Shown piece by piece: positions 9,264 to 21,536 of a DNA stretch of 35,089 bases. Position 1 is the stretch's first letter. Every line of letters starts with the position of its first letter. Source of the stretch: Hymenochaete sp. R1. Lineage: Eukaryota; Basidiomycota; Agaricomycetes; Hymenochaetales; Hymenochaetaceae. Made by a program: the position numbers and the translations under genes. The stretch spans positions 1-35,089 of the forward strand of contig JAFREE010000206.1 of the NCBI GenBank assembly GCA_019400425.1, read 5' to 3'. The notes beneath the pieces were generated by a model, which had not been told where the DNA came from, made no database searches, and was given only the letters and a program-made list of their open reading frames with translations.

Positions 9264-12200
9264 CGTACCGCCGTGATCCGGATCCGGAGAGGAGCGAGCG
9301 AGTTCATCTCATGTGGTTGCATCTTACATTCCACTCTCGCTTCATTCCATCTATTTCCTTTCCAAACTTGCCGGGAACGTTGAGTCCAGCCATCCTGCAT
9401 GTAGCATGAGGATGTACGCGCGGTGTAGCAGCCAGATGACCATCCAGTGATCCCAATCAATAACGGGAAACAACCGAGCCGGACTTCCGGACCCGCCACC
9501 GGAGTCACGAGCGTGTCCTCGGACAGTGTTTGCGTTCCTGGGAGTACTAGTGGGGAGTGGGGAATTTGAGTTTAGACTGAATTGAGAAGGCGGAGAGAAA
9601 GGGTATGTGGCTGATAGGGACATATCCTCGCTTGGGCGCACTCAGAACGTTCCACATGATTCCCCCGCCATGTGCTCCCGGTTCATTTCGGTGATGATGT
9701 TGATGTCGATTTCGGGCTTATTCCAATACAATATACTTTGCGTACGGACGGTTTGGGAACTATGAAGAAACATCTGGGCCAAAGAGAAAAAGAGAGTTGG
9801 ATATAGGTTAGAAGAGCAACGTAAAGTCGAGCGAGGAAGACACTCACCACCGTTACCAGCAATAGCCTAGTCACACCATACGCACACCATTCCTATCAAC
9901 CCAACCACCCGCCATCCGACAGAGTCCAGACAGTTTGAACCCCGTTCAGTATCATCCAATTGAGCCCCTGTTTCCGACCCATTCCTCGAGGCCAAAATTC
10001 CAATAAGTGGAATATCGCAGCATCGTGACGTGACTCTTCCGGCGAGCGAGGAGTCAGACGCTGATGTCCGAAGCCTGAACCCGATTTTTTTTCTAAAAAA
10101 AAAGACGACCGAGTTTGTCTCGTCTCAGTTCGATCAGTTCGACCCCACAATTTTTGATACGCGACCGAAGGAGTCGAAGATGGTGATGATGATGCACGGG
10201 GAGAATAACATGATGGGAGTTGTTGAGACAATGCTCGAAGATAGTAGGCTCTCTTCGTCGTACACGGATGGCCGCGCCTTTGCGAAACGATCGACATCGA
10301 CGACAGACTACTTGTCCAGAAACGTCGACCATTGACTCTTCCATTTGACGAGTAATGATACGAAAAGTTGAGCCCTCTACGTTCAACGACACTATCACAG
10401 AGAGGGGATACACTCCCTCATATCCCACGCGAGTTTGCTTTTCAAAGCACCGTCCGGCCTCAAAGACAACCTAGCTCCCAACCTTCGACACGTTCAACTC
10501 AAAGCGCAGTCACAGACCCTTTCCTATACTTTGTACTTTGTACCTCTTGCGATGGGGTAATATCTACAGGAGCACCGGCATGACTTCATCGCTCATGGAA
10601 CGTATCACGACCAGAAAGCCCAAGATAGCGGCAGCCATGGACCCGCCCCACGAGCCACTGGCAGTGAGCAGTAAGCAGTAAGCTCACCCATTTCGTCCAT
10701 CCAGTCTTTCTCATCTCTCAATAATCTCATTCATCACTTCCAAGTTCTGCTACTCCAATAACCCAAACGACTCGACGTGCTTATAAGATCCACAACGCTC
10801 CTTTCGAGCCGCTTTTTTTTTTATCTTTATCTTCGTCGAACGCCTCGGTCTCTTCGAGTCCAAGCTACACCGTGGTCCGTGACGTCCTCAGCCTGAGCGG
10901 TGCCTCCACACCACGATCGAAGCATCCATAGTACAGACACAGACCCACTAGTACTACCCAATGTGATGCTATCCTGTGCCTACCAGCCTAGAAGGGTCCC
11001 GTTTCGTCATTTCTTTCGACAAACAGCGCTAGCCACCGCTATGGACGGAGGATGAGGACTCCGCGTCTGCGGACGGACTAGTACTGCCTTGCGCTGCGCG
11101 GGATGTGTGCTTTTTTTCCGTGGGCCCGAGCGTGAGAGTGCACGCGACTCCGTTCGAAGTTGACCAGTCGGACCAGACCAAAACGTCAGTCCTTGTTTTT
11201 TTCTTTGCTCTATTCCACTTTGTTTTCCTTCCTCATCTCGTCCCTTTCCCCTTCGTCGCTGAGTTGAAATTTCGCTAAACCCTCTTGTTTCGCCCCTCCC
11301 CTTCCTCTTTCTAGTTCTAGTTCCAGATCGAGTTAAATTACATTCTACTTAAAGAAGACCCCGGAACTTGCGTTTTTGTTCTAACATCGACTCCGAGCCT
11401 GAGCCTTGCTCCCTTGTCTCCAACTCGCAACTCGGGATCTCGTTTTTGGTATCCGACGAACAACCTCTGTCCGTCCGGGAAACCAACTCGTACTTACTCG
11501 ATAAAGCGAGGCTGCGCCCAATCCAGTCCAGTCCTTTCAATTCACCCGGCTTCTTCTTTTTCCTTCCTCGCCTTTCTCGTTTTTCATTTAGCTCGATGGC
11601 CTATCCGTGGAATCTACACCACACTACGCCTCACTACGCGTCCGTAGCGTCTGCTTCAAGCCAACCCGTCGCGCCGTCACACCGTTGTCTACCAAGAATA
11701 TACCCAAATACGCCGTCTGTAGTGCGTATTTTGCTTTTTTGCGGATTCTGCACTGCCTACCCGTCGAGGCCACGGACAACGTTTCTTCGCATACCGCATA
11801 CCGCATAATGCAGCCAGTGTTCCGTTCAGTATCCATTCAGTGAACCAAGAAACCAGTGCCGAAGAAATGGCCAAACGCACCCTACCACGTGTACTCGTAA
11901 AGGTGCTTGGTGCTTGGTGCGTTCCCCTTGTTTCTGCCCTCTCTGCCCCGCTCTCCGCCCTACACGAGTCTAACTCCCTTTCCTTTCCTTTCCTTTTCTC
12001 TCTTACAGCCAACTCCAAAGTGCGAAACCAAGCAAGGCGAAAGCGAAAGCGATCAGACTCCCTCCCATCTCGAATCCGCTTTGCTGTGAACCCCCCCCCC
12101 CCCCCGACATTGACATTGACGATTCGTTGAATATAAATTACGACTTGTCGATTGTCGATTTGTGGCTCGTTTCACTTTCATTTTTACTTTCACGGTGACG

Positions 12201-12621
12201 GTGACAGTGACACTGCATTTTCATCGGAGAAGCGGCATTGCGTTGGGCCTGCTTCTTCTTCTGTTTCTGTTTCTATTCCTGTTTTTTTGCCCTCTCGTCT
12301 CCGTACGTTTGTCGTTGTGGCTCTCTTACGTTGAATCGTTGAATCGTTGAATAGGACCAGGAAGGCGGCACACCGCACACGAGAGTGGGGGATTTAAGGA
12401 CATCGCGAACGGGCGGAGCAACGGTTTTCCTTTCTTATTCTTATTCTTATTCCCATCCACGCCCCCCGCTCCGGGCCAGAGCCTCTCTCGTTTCCCTGTT
12501 AATCCCAACCAACCTCGACATTGTCCTTCACCCTTCCCGCGCCGATTTTTTTTTCTTTTTTTGCGTCCTCCACCTCCAAGTCAGCTCCCTCGCTCGCTGA
12601 ATTACCGTAACGAGTACTGGG
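9264..12621. other. 3.4-kb gene-free, pyrimidine-rich region upstream of the CxC...CxxC protein gene
   Basis: I see no supported gene on either strand; the open frames are short, repeat-poor in recognisable motifs and mutually overlapping. Long C/T-rich stretches (about 11190-11590 and 11930-12560) resemble fungal promoters and long 5' leaders. TATAAGA at 10782-10788 could be a core promoter, implying a leader of nearly 2 kb for the next gene; this is inference. A C15 homopolymer lies at 12091-12105. Confidence 0.45.
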
Positions 12622-13310
12622 ATGGATCCTCGAGATGACGGCGACCCGTTCTTTGGCAGTTGGCCACCCCTTCCTGGAGAACCCTACAAGCCAAACAGAC
12701 GTAGGCGCGAGCCACCAGGCTCGAGCTCGAACGAGGAAGTAGAGGCGTTCCCGGGTATTTTTTCTCGCGATAGTGGTGGTGATAATGGTAATGCAGCGTT
12801 CGAGCACGTGCCCGGTCCGGGATACGTTCACGTCCAGCAGGGTGAGCACTTTCGTTCCCATTCGATCATCCTAACATTCGCGGCATGCAAAATCTGAGTG
12901 ACCGTTCACTTTCACGTACATCGAAGGCTCCACGAGCGACGTACGACAGACTGAGAGTGAGAGGGCGCCTGCCCACCCGACCGTGACCATCCCCGATTTC
13001 TCACCTCTCGCGGAGTTGGATGCGCTCGTAAACTGGGTCGGCCCGAACCCGTTCGACGTATTCAACAGCTCGATGCCGCCTTCTGCTTCTACGGACGAGT
13101 CTCAGCGTCCGGATGCGCAGACCCAGACCCAGACGCAGTATCTGCAACCTTCCGGATGGCAGACTGGTTTGACGTTCCCGTTCCCGACCCCACCGAATAC
13201 GTTCCAAAATCATGGGTTCGGGCATGATTGTTATGTGCCACCTGAGGATACCCGTACGTCCTTCTATATTTTCTCTGTCTGTACAACCCCATAAACTTAA
13301 GCCCCATTTC

Positions 13311-13345
<35 letters not shown>

Positions 13346-15465
13346 GTTTTTTGTTTTCAGATTCACCGGTAGCTCCCCTACCCCCACAATATCAACAACC
13401 AGGGCTTGGCCCGAGCGAGAGCGTGACGGACGTCCCTAACCCGATCCCCACCGACGACCCCTTCAATTCCGAAGAGTTTTGGAGCAATTTTGGTTATTCG
13501 GGGGGTGCTGGGAACGTACCCGTACCTTTGATTCCAAACGCGTTTGGCGTAAATGTAGACGCGCTTGATATTGGTACGGCGCCGACGCCAGCAATGACGA
13601 CAACGACGGCGAATACGAATATGGGTTATCCAGATCTAGAGCGGACCCTCCACTCAACGCAAGCGGGGGCGGGGTCGGGTCTTCATTTGGACACGTTCGG
13701 AGTCGGAGTCCAGGGACCAGATTTTGCAGCCCCCGAGCCTCACATCGAGATCGCCTATCCAACTCGAACTCGAGGCGACAATCCCGACCCCGACTTAACT
13801 TCTTCGTACCCGAACCCGTACCCGTACCCGTACCCGTACCCGAACACGAACTTGGGCGTCCCACTCCCGCTTCCACACACGACGCCATTCGGTGAGATGG
13901 AGACGCAGCCCTCACTTCTTCCCGCTATAGGTCAGAAATACCATCACCAGACCCAGACCCAACTCGGGGACCATCATCACCCAGCCGTCCAGTATACGCA
14001 CCAGCCCCAGCCCCAACCTCTTTCCCTTCCCTATACCGAGAGTCCGGGAGAGGCCCGCGGTGGGACCGGGACAGACCAGGGTTTTCGTCTGTATCCTATC
14101 GACACCTCGTTTGGCGGGTTGTCGACGTCAGCTTCAGCACTTTCCTCAGGTAATGCTCTTTCCTCGGTCGGAGCCCCACCCCCGATGAGCGCGTACTCGT
14201 ACTCCGGCTCGGGACCGGGATCGGGCTCGGGATCGACGCCCGGAGACGGCGCCGGCGATGCAGACTTCCGGTTCGGTCCTATACTTGCAGGGTGGTTCGG
14301 TGGAGGTGGGGATGGGGCGTTGGGAGCGTTTGCGGGTCAAGGTCAAGGTCGGGGCAGCGACGAATCCCCCCACTACCATCCGGATCCAAATCCGAATCCG
14401 AACACGAATGCGAGTCAGCGAAACGAGTACACGACGGGGCCGTTCCGCGGTCGCGGTGGACACGCGCGTACGGAGCCGATCCATACGAGGCCGCTTCCTT
14501 TTGTGTTGGAGCAGTATCCGGTCTATGATCCAAGGCTTGAGTTTGGGCTTGAGTTTGGGCAGGGACGTGGGGAGATTGGACCGAGGAGGGTATCCGAATC
14601 GAGGAGTGGACGACGCTATAGTTATGGCCACAGTCATAGTCATAGTCACAGCCATAGTCATAGTCATAGTCATAGTCATAGTCGTGCATCGACGCACGAG
14701 TTGGAGCCGCTCTCCGCTCTTACGACGACGACGACGAAGAATTCGTCCCGAGGCTCAAGCCGCACCCGCCTCCGCGCCCGCTCTCACCGAAACTCCGACA
14801 CAGGGACAGGGACGGGGACAGGGACTCTCAGGCTCCTCCTCTCCCCCTCCAGCGGCGGTACTGGCGGCGGCACCAACGAACCCCCCACCCCGCACCGCGA
14901 CCTCCTCAAATTCCAGCCCGAAGCCGAACAGCAGGGGAACCACTTTGGCGTCTTCAGCGTCTCCAGCTCCAGCTCCAGCGCCAGCGTCAGCGCACCGTCC
15001 ACGTCCTCCGCTCCGCCCCCACCCCCGCCCACGTCCACGTCGACGGGCCAGGCTCCGTACACGTATAGCAAGGACCCGCTGTTCTCGGTGTCGATAGAGG
15101 GGAAGGATAAGGCGAGAAGGAAGTTGGACAGGTTTGGGAGGGAGTTGAGGGTGAGGGTTGGGCCTAGGTCTGGGTCGGGGTCGGGGTCGGGAGCGGGTGC
15201 GGGTGCGGGTGCGGGTGCGGGTGCGGGTGCGGGTGCGGGAGAGGGGAAGGGGGACAGCCTGAGCCTGCGTGCGCCTGCTTCGGCACCCCCGGGTGGACGC
15301 GTGCTGATGCTTCGTGCTGATGATTATGGAGAAAGTAGTACTAGTGGAGGAGGGGGTAATGGTGACGGGAATGAGGGCTTGGGAGAACGCGAGAAGTGTA
15401 CATGTGGAGGTACGTTGGTGGAAGGGGGATGGGAATGTAGGGTTTGTAGCAAGCGCCGGGCTTAG
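12622..15465 (+). CDS. Disordered low-complexity protein with C-terminal CxC...CxxC metal knuckle (883 aa, three exons)
   Basis: Exons 12622-12841, 12927-13253 and 13361-15465 join with consistent phase 1 junctions to give 883 residues. Most of the protein is low complexity: PYPYPYPYPN-type repeats, a nine-unit His-Ser run (DNA 14629-14682), TGTGTGT, SSSSSSASVSAPS, and a Gly-Ser then Gly-Ala run near residues 790-815. The C-terminus carries Cys862-Thr-Cys864, ten residues, then Cys875-Arg-Val-Cys878 and a basic tail (SKRRA), which would suit one small zinc-binding knuckle. A basic segment KDKARRKLDRFGRELRVRV lies upstream. I do not recognise the family. A regulatory or nucleic-acid-associated role is only a guess from disorder, basic patch and zinc knuckle. 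The start is the first ATG of an open first exon in GATGG context. The second intron holds a T33 homopolymer before the acceptor. Confidence 0.75.
13312..13344 (+). repeat. T33 homopolymer in intron 2
   Basis: An uninterrupted T run lies just upstream of the acceptor at 13360. It probably serves as an extreme polypyrimidine tract and is expected to vary in length. Confidence 0.9.
14629..14682 (+). repeat. In-frame hexanucleotide microsatellite encoding His-Ser repeats
   Basis: Nine units of CATAGT with CACAGT/CACAGC variants encode consecutive His-Ser dipeptides inside the CxC...CxxC protein. Confidence 0.9.
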
Positions 15466-17871
15466 CCTTGTATGCGTATGCTGATTTACGATTGTTTTTT
15501 TCTTTTCTTTTCTTTTCTTTTTCCGTTCCCTCTGACTCTTGGTTTCCGTTTCGACTTTTCTCTCCCAGCTTTGAATATGTTTTCGAATAAGTTTTGATTT
15601 TTGATTCCGTGACTCCGGACGGTCGTCTTTCCCTCAGCATCAGCATCCAGTATTCGCGTTCCCAGCTCACCTTTGAATTTTCTCCCTCCCTGCATTCTAC
15701 ACCCATACCGCACATGCACATATCCCCTTCTCTGACACTTTTGCATATAGTAATTCTTCTTGCTCTCCGCCCATACACGTATTTCGGTTTCGTTAAGCCT
15801 TCACCACAGCTCTCCAGACTCGGACCTTTTCAACGCCTTCGTACACTCTCGTAGAACGTAGAACGTAGATCTATCGTATATCGTAGGCTCCCCGAGTCCG
15901 CCCCTGCCAGTGCTTGTCTTTCTGTTTTCTCCTTTTTTGTTTTTGGTACGTTTGCATATATGATACCCTCGTCGTCTCCGAGTCTTCGCATCGCGTCGAT
16001 ACACGTTGTTTATGTCTGAGCCCCAAACCCCACCTTCCTCCCAATCGGATCTCTCGGGATCTGAATGGATGTAATATTAATGGGAGTGCGAAATAGCATC
16101 GACGAGGAAGATCGTCGTAGATGAAGGACGGGTCCTGTCCTGAAGGAGACGGAGACGATACATCGTGTGGAAAGAGAGTGGAACCGGGGCATGCACACGT
16201 ATTCGATATTGGCGTATTAACATTGCGGCGTTGCGCTGATCTGCCGTGGCCGTGTGTGGTGTGGTGGCCAATAGCGGTTAGTGTTTCCCAACAACTCTGC
16301 AAATGACATTTATGAAAAGGTTCCTGATTGAAATGAAGTTTCGGGAAAATATCGGATAACGGAGCGTTTGAGGATTGAGTTGATTTCAATGCAATGGACG
16401 CGATGTATGGGTAAGGCGAGAAGGAGGAGTCGAGGGCGGCGGAGGCAGATGGATCGTCGATCCCGATGCGGCGCGGGGTGCGAGCTTCGCGGAAAGGCAT
16501 GGCCAAATTTGGTGCATTTCTCTCATTAATGTTTCTCATTCATTCTATCACTCGTTCATCCCCCCCTCTACCACCTCATCCTCAGCCTCCGATCCTCCGT
16601 AGAGGTAGAGAGTCGTTTAGAGCACAGCGCACGAGAAATAGGCAGCGCTCCTTTGAGAGGCTCGAGTTCAAGCAGAACGAAGAATAAGAAGGAGAAGGAG
16701 GAGAAAGGAAAAAATAACGTCTTCGATGAACCTACCCTCGACCCGGAACCAGACGAGATGACCATCTCAGTACTGAATACTGCCACTGAATACACGAAAA
16801 CATTCCCATCCTCGAATTGAATTGAATCGAAATGAATCAGAACCTCGCCGCTGCTTCTATATGGTATCGTATGTCGCACCCTTTTTACGACACTCAACAC
16901 TTCAGCGCTCAGTACTCAGTACTCACGGTGGCGGCCCCCTTGCCAGCGATTACCCCATCCCCTTCCCTATCCCCTCCGGACCTCCGCAACCAAGCAAGGG
17001 ACCCAACTGCTGAGTCGCCCTTTCCCGTTTGTCTCACGTCTTTGTTCTGTGTTCTGTCTTTTCGGCGATATGTTGGAGCCACACGAGAACTAACAGCTAA
17101 CAGCTACCAGCTAACGGCTTCTCCCTCCGTCGTTTTCATCATACTGAGTAGAACTCACGTTCATACATGAGTGCTCCACAGTCCACAGGCTGCGGCGTCT
17201 CTTCTAGCTCGGCGTGTATGAGTGTGTATGTGTGTGTGCGATGATGGCGCGGTATCGGAATTTCCAGTCGTCGTTACTATGATTGAAACGTACCGTGACG
17301 TCTTTCCTTTCCCTTTCGCCCTCCAGCCCATCTCACTCTATTCACGTATCTTACAGGCCCTCTCACCGCGACTTTGCGCAGTCTCCGTCGAGCCGTCGAG
17401 CCTTTCTCTCCCCTCGAAACTCTAAGCTCCAAACGAAGAACGAAGAATGAAACCGAGTTGCGTGTGGAGTCGGTGGGATGCCGAAACCTCGCTCCCTCAA
17501 CTTAAATCCTAACGTCCCCGCGATCCTCGAGACCCATAACGAATCAACGGCCTTGTATCATATGCGTACGTAGCATTCAGAATGTATTGGACGTAGGGTC
17601 CAGGATCCGAGCCGGCTGTAATTGTATACGTGTGCAATGTACAACGCACCATGTCCACTTTGGTCGGTTCCTTGGAGAGTTAGGAGTTCAGGAGTTCAGG
17701 ACGTGGCGTGTTGGATTGATGGATGTTCGAACGTACAAACGTTCGAACGGGCGAACAACAGACGAACGAATGAACGACGGGCGACGGGCGACGATCCCGT
17801 CGTTGATACTAATCAATTTTGGTGAGGGCCGTTCGTTGGGAAGTTGTCGAGTCGAGTCGAGTTGGCGCGAG

Positions 17872-17879
17872 TATAAAAG
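17872..17879 (+). promoter_or_regulatory. Orphan TATA box (TATAAAAG)
   Basis: A perfect TATAAAAG lies in the middle of the gene-free region. A donor-like GTAAGTC begins about 26 nt after it (17905) and an acceptor-like TTCCAG lies near 18120. No coding frame follows, so it could drive a spliced non-coding RNA or a leader; alternatively it is chance. Confidence 0.35.
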
Positions 17880-19620
17880 CAACCACTGTCTCGTTCGAAA
17901 AAAAGTAAGTCAGAGAGGTCTCAGGCTCTTCCCCTGTTGATCCCTCCCCCCCCCCCCCCCTTCGTTTCGCTTATGCTGAGCATTGTGCAGTTTTCTTAAC
18001 GGCTTTTCTTTAACCTCACTGGCACGTCTGCCATTCTACCCTCTTACCCTCCTCTCCTCCGTTCCTCCGCCATCGACATCGACACACCAAAGTACCGTCC
18101 CGTCCCACCACCAAAAAATTCCAGGTACGCCATCTCCATCCTCCTCATCCCCTTTCCCCCATCCATCTCCCCCCCTCCCCTCTATCATACGATCACCCAA
18201 TCACACGAACCCCCCCCCCCCCCCAAAAAAAAAAAAAGAACGAACAAACGAACCAGCAGCGTATCTTGCCTCCGCCTCATCACTCTCACTCTTACTCACT
18301 CACTCGGTCGCTCCCCGGCAACCCCTTCATGAGCATAAGCCTGAGGGTGGGGGAGGCTAGTTAGGTCCGTCGGTGTCGGTGGGGAGGTTTAAGAGTCGTG
18401 GCGGCCGCAAGGATCCGCTGCTCGTTTCTCGTTCGTCGTTCGTCGTTCGTCGGTCGTCGGTCGTCGGTCTCTTGTGTGTCTTTTTGTGGGGTATGGGTTT
18501 TGTGTTTCATGCGTTTCGGGGGCTCTTCACGAGTACGCGTGTGCGTTTCTGTTTCCCTTCCACTTCACACCTCATTACCCATCACGACCCCGCGACACGC
18601 ACGCGCACTTTTTCCCGCCCTTCCTTCTCGTTTGCGCACTTTGCGCTTTCCTTCCTTGTTCGTTGCGTTGCCGCGGGGAGAGGGGGCCCAACAGTTCACA
18701 GTTCACGGCTCACGGCTCACAGGCAACGGCAACGGTTCGACGATGTATCTATCTAACGGTCGACCGGTGATCCGCCTTTGCCAAAAAAAAATCGTTCCCC
18801 GGGGGTGGAGGTGGGGGTGGGGGTGAGGGAGGGGGGCGAGTGATCGTGATTCATGGACACGGACATGGTCACGGTCATGACCGCCTAACTCTGACTCCGA
18901 GTCTTAAGATGGGATGGGATGGGACGAGCCCTCTCTTGTTCCCTTTCTCTTTTCTTTCTCCCTTTCTTCTCCTTCCTCGCTCCCCCCCCCCCCCCATATA
19001 GGGAGAGTCGGTAGTGATGCGACGACTTGAGAGCATGGCATATGGAACGTGGTGTGTGTGGTGTGTCTCAGTGAACCCCCCCCCCCCCCCTAACGACTAT
19101 CAGACCAAACCAAAGTCAAAGTCGAGTGCGAATTTCGAGACGCGTTGGATCAGGTCAGGTCGGGTCGTGGTCGTGGTTGTGGTCGTGGATCTCACGTTCC
19201 CCGGCTTGCTCTCTGGTCTGTCTATCTTATCCTAGCCGTATCAAACCATACCATACCATACCATACTGAGATGAACGTCTGTTAACACGTACGTAGCTGG
19301 AGCCCGTACGTCCCATCTCTGCCCACTCGCGCCGCCGGGAGACGGGCGGAAGCTAATTGAGCTTCGTATCTCTTCAATTTACGATCACATTCACATTTTT
19401 AATTGTAATCGTTTTTGCGTCCTCATCCACAATTCGACGATTCATCTATTACTTGTTCACTTTTCTTTCTTCTTTCTTTTTTTGCGTGTTTGAACCGTGT
19501 CTTGCATCGCACCTCGCACCTCGCACCTCGCACCTCGTGTCCCAGCGTTGAGGAGTCAAAGAGTTAAAGAATCACGAAGTAGACGTACGTATGGTGGTCA
19601 GAGAGGGGGTTTATTCAGAA

Positions 19621-19773
19621 CCAAAACCCAAGCGCGTCGGCTACCCAAAACCCAAAACTCAAGCGCGTCGGCAACGCAAAATCCAAAATCCAAGCGCGTC
19701 GTCAACGCAAAATCTAAAATCCAAAACTCGTTGGCTACCCAAAATCCAAAACCCAAACGAAAGTCGGCTACTA
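19621..19773 (+). repeat. Imperfect ~31-33 bp tandem repeat, about five units
   Basis: Units contain CCAAAACCCAA or CAAAATCCAAAATCCAA followed by GCGCGTCGGC(T/A)AC, repeated about five times with 1-6 differences between copies. The array marks the border between the pyrimidine-rich region and an AT-rich stretch. Confidence 0.75.
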
Positions 19774-20347
19774 AATTCAAGATTCGAGACTTATGATATT
19801 TAAAAGCAAAACAATTATGGAGATTAGCCCAAAATAATCAAAACATGCCTACTTGAGTTTCAAAGAAAACAATCAAATCTGAAGGTAAACCTAGCTCAAA
19901 AAGCAAAGTATAGAAAGCAAAATCTACTTTGAAAATAGAATACAATTCAAATTTAAATTAGAAAGCGGCGGGAAATAGGATTGGGGTCGGCTCTCTTATG
20001 GAGTGACAGTATTTTAATTCAGGGTTGTCACTATCGTTCTTAATAAACTAAATAAAGGTCTAATAGGGTTATATAAACAATTATTATTATTAGAATGCAA
20101 GGGTTAGGGTAAGAAAAGAAATGTCGGTAGGCTGAGGCAATCTTTTCCCGTCTTGCCGAGAGCCGAGTTCGGAGTATACTTCTAGACCTTCAAACGAAAG
20201 CGGAGAAGGTGCACTTTATGCAGCGTCACGACAACAGGGAGTCATGAGAGAAAACACAAAAGAGTCCAAGAAGCAGACAAACATACAAGATTAAATGTTT
20301 TTTCCTAAACAATACATTGCAGGCGTGAGTCTTGGAGAGGGGCATAG

Positions 20348-21536
20348 CTATATTGGCCATTGCCGGACGACTGCTGCAAAAATGATGATGCTGTTGTTGT
20401 TGCTGCTCACTGCGGGTACGAGGAAGTGTACGGAGGGATGAGCGTCAATGTACTGCGGATGATGCTGAGAAGGAGGATTGTGAACTGACCTTCGTAGACC
20501 CATCGCCATGCTCAGGCCGACGGGCGGAGATAATACTGTCCCTACCGGCAGCACAGACGTCGTATTAGTGTTGGTAGTGTAGTGCCCATGGCCAGCGTGC
20601 GAACTCGAATGGCCACTTCCTCCGCCGAGTGCAGAGTACAGGTGATGATGCGGGTGTGAGTACTTCGTCAGTGAAATGTGGTGGAGAATCCCCCTGTTGC
20701 TCAGTCCTGTCCCCGCTCCTGATCCAGGTCCGCCTCCGCCTGCGCTTCTTCCATGGGCATTGGCGGATGGCATTCCCTCCACCGAGTAGAAAGGCGGCTC
20801 GTCCCGGGAAAATTTGGAGGCCGAGGTCGAAGTCGAGGACCTGTTGGTGTTGTTGCTGGCAGATTGATGGTAGCTTCCCAATGCTCCTGGGGCAGAGAAC
20901 AAGGAACCGGGCAAGGGTGAGCGTGTCTTCGTTTGGGGTGTGACGCTGCCAAAGCGGAAGAGCGGATCGGTTCCGAACGAAGAGGAAGAAGGGTGTTTGG
21001 GTCGAGAGAAGAATGAAAGTCTCCGCCGCCCCCGTCCTGCTCTCGAATGGGACAACCAGGATCTTGCGAGAACTTACCGCTGGAGCTCAGGCTGTCGGCG
21101 CCGAGATGGGTGATGGATATATGCTGGACGAACGATTGAGGGGAAGAGACGTTGGTGAGTGAGCGGAGAGAGGGATCCGTACGCCTCCCGTGATGAGAGG
21201 GTTGTTTCGGAGGTCAGACACATGAGGCGTTTCGGTTTGTCCTTGCCTGTCAGTCCTCGGCCAAGGACCGGGCGGTAGGAAGGAGGAAGACCGAGCTGGC
21301 TGCGTAGATTTTCGTTCTCCTGCTCTAACTCCGCGAATCGCCCTTCTAATGCCTACAAAGAACTCAAGTGAGCTCGCCTGGGTCATCATGCCATGGGAAG
21401 AGGGAGTAGGAGACATTCTGTATGTTACCTGAAGGTGTGCGGCTCTACGAGCACGGATCGCACGTTGAACATCGCGATCTCGATTGGGGGAAAGGTTATC
21501 ATTGCGCTTCCTGCCTCTCTCGGAAGACATATTCAT
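20348..21536 (-). CDS. bZIP transcription factor (312 or 344 aa)
   Basis: A nuclear, DNA-binding basic leucine-zipper factor. Exon 1 (21536-21429) and exon 2 (from 21352) encode the basic region RDVQRAIRARRAAHLQ joined to ALEGRFAELEQENENLRSQL, with zipper leucines 38, 45 and 52. Continuing in frame requires a 37-nt intron at 21221-21185, then exon 21184-21078, an intron at 21077-21037 and a last exon from 21036. The last exon reads openly to a stop at 20348 (344 aa). A further 37-nt intron (20489-20453) would instead give a C-terminus ending PPYTSSYPQ with a stop at 20407 (312 aa). The C-terminal half is Ser/Gly/His-rich and probably disordered. The Asn that normally sits nine positions before the conserved Arg of the basic region is Asp here, with an Asn two residues earlier. 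Family call strong, exact splicing less so. Confidence 0.8.

Larger units (their letters stand above)
15466..20347. other. 4.9-kb gene-free region rich in C tracts and microsatellites
   Basis: No convincing coding region was found on either strand. Plus-strand C tracts of 14-15 nt occur at 17946-17960, 18210-18224 (followed by A13), 18982-18995 and 19076-19090. Short tandem arrays include GTTCGTC/GGTCGTC units (about 18429-18469), CCATA units (about 19247-19266) and CGCACCT units (about 19508-19536). A TATAAAAG motif sits at 17872-17879 (listed separately). From about 19774 the composition turns AT-rich, with one GGGTTAGGG at about 20100. The region may include long UTRs of flanking genes or a non-coding transcript. 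Confidence 0.5.

Noticed and set aside
9179..9641. Minus-strand open frames crossing the right end of the inverted-repeat element
   Set aside because: They span the element boundary and target duplication and show no motif.
14258..15097. Long open frames in other frames of the CxC...CxxC gene
   Set aside because: They arise from the microsatellites and GC richness of the true exon; only the chosen frame joins the upstream exons in phase and ends in a plausible domain.
15871..16539. 222-codon minus-strand open frame
   Set aside because: It is long but has no recognisable motif or splice support, and its composition simply mirrors the pyrimidine-rich plus strand; GC-rich DNA easily yields such frames.
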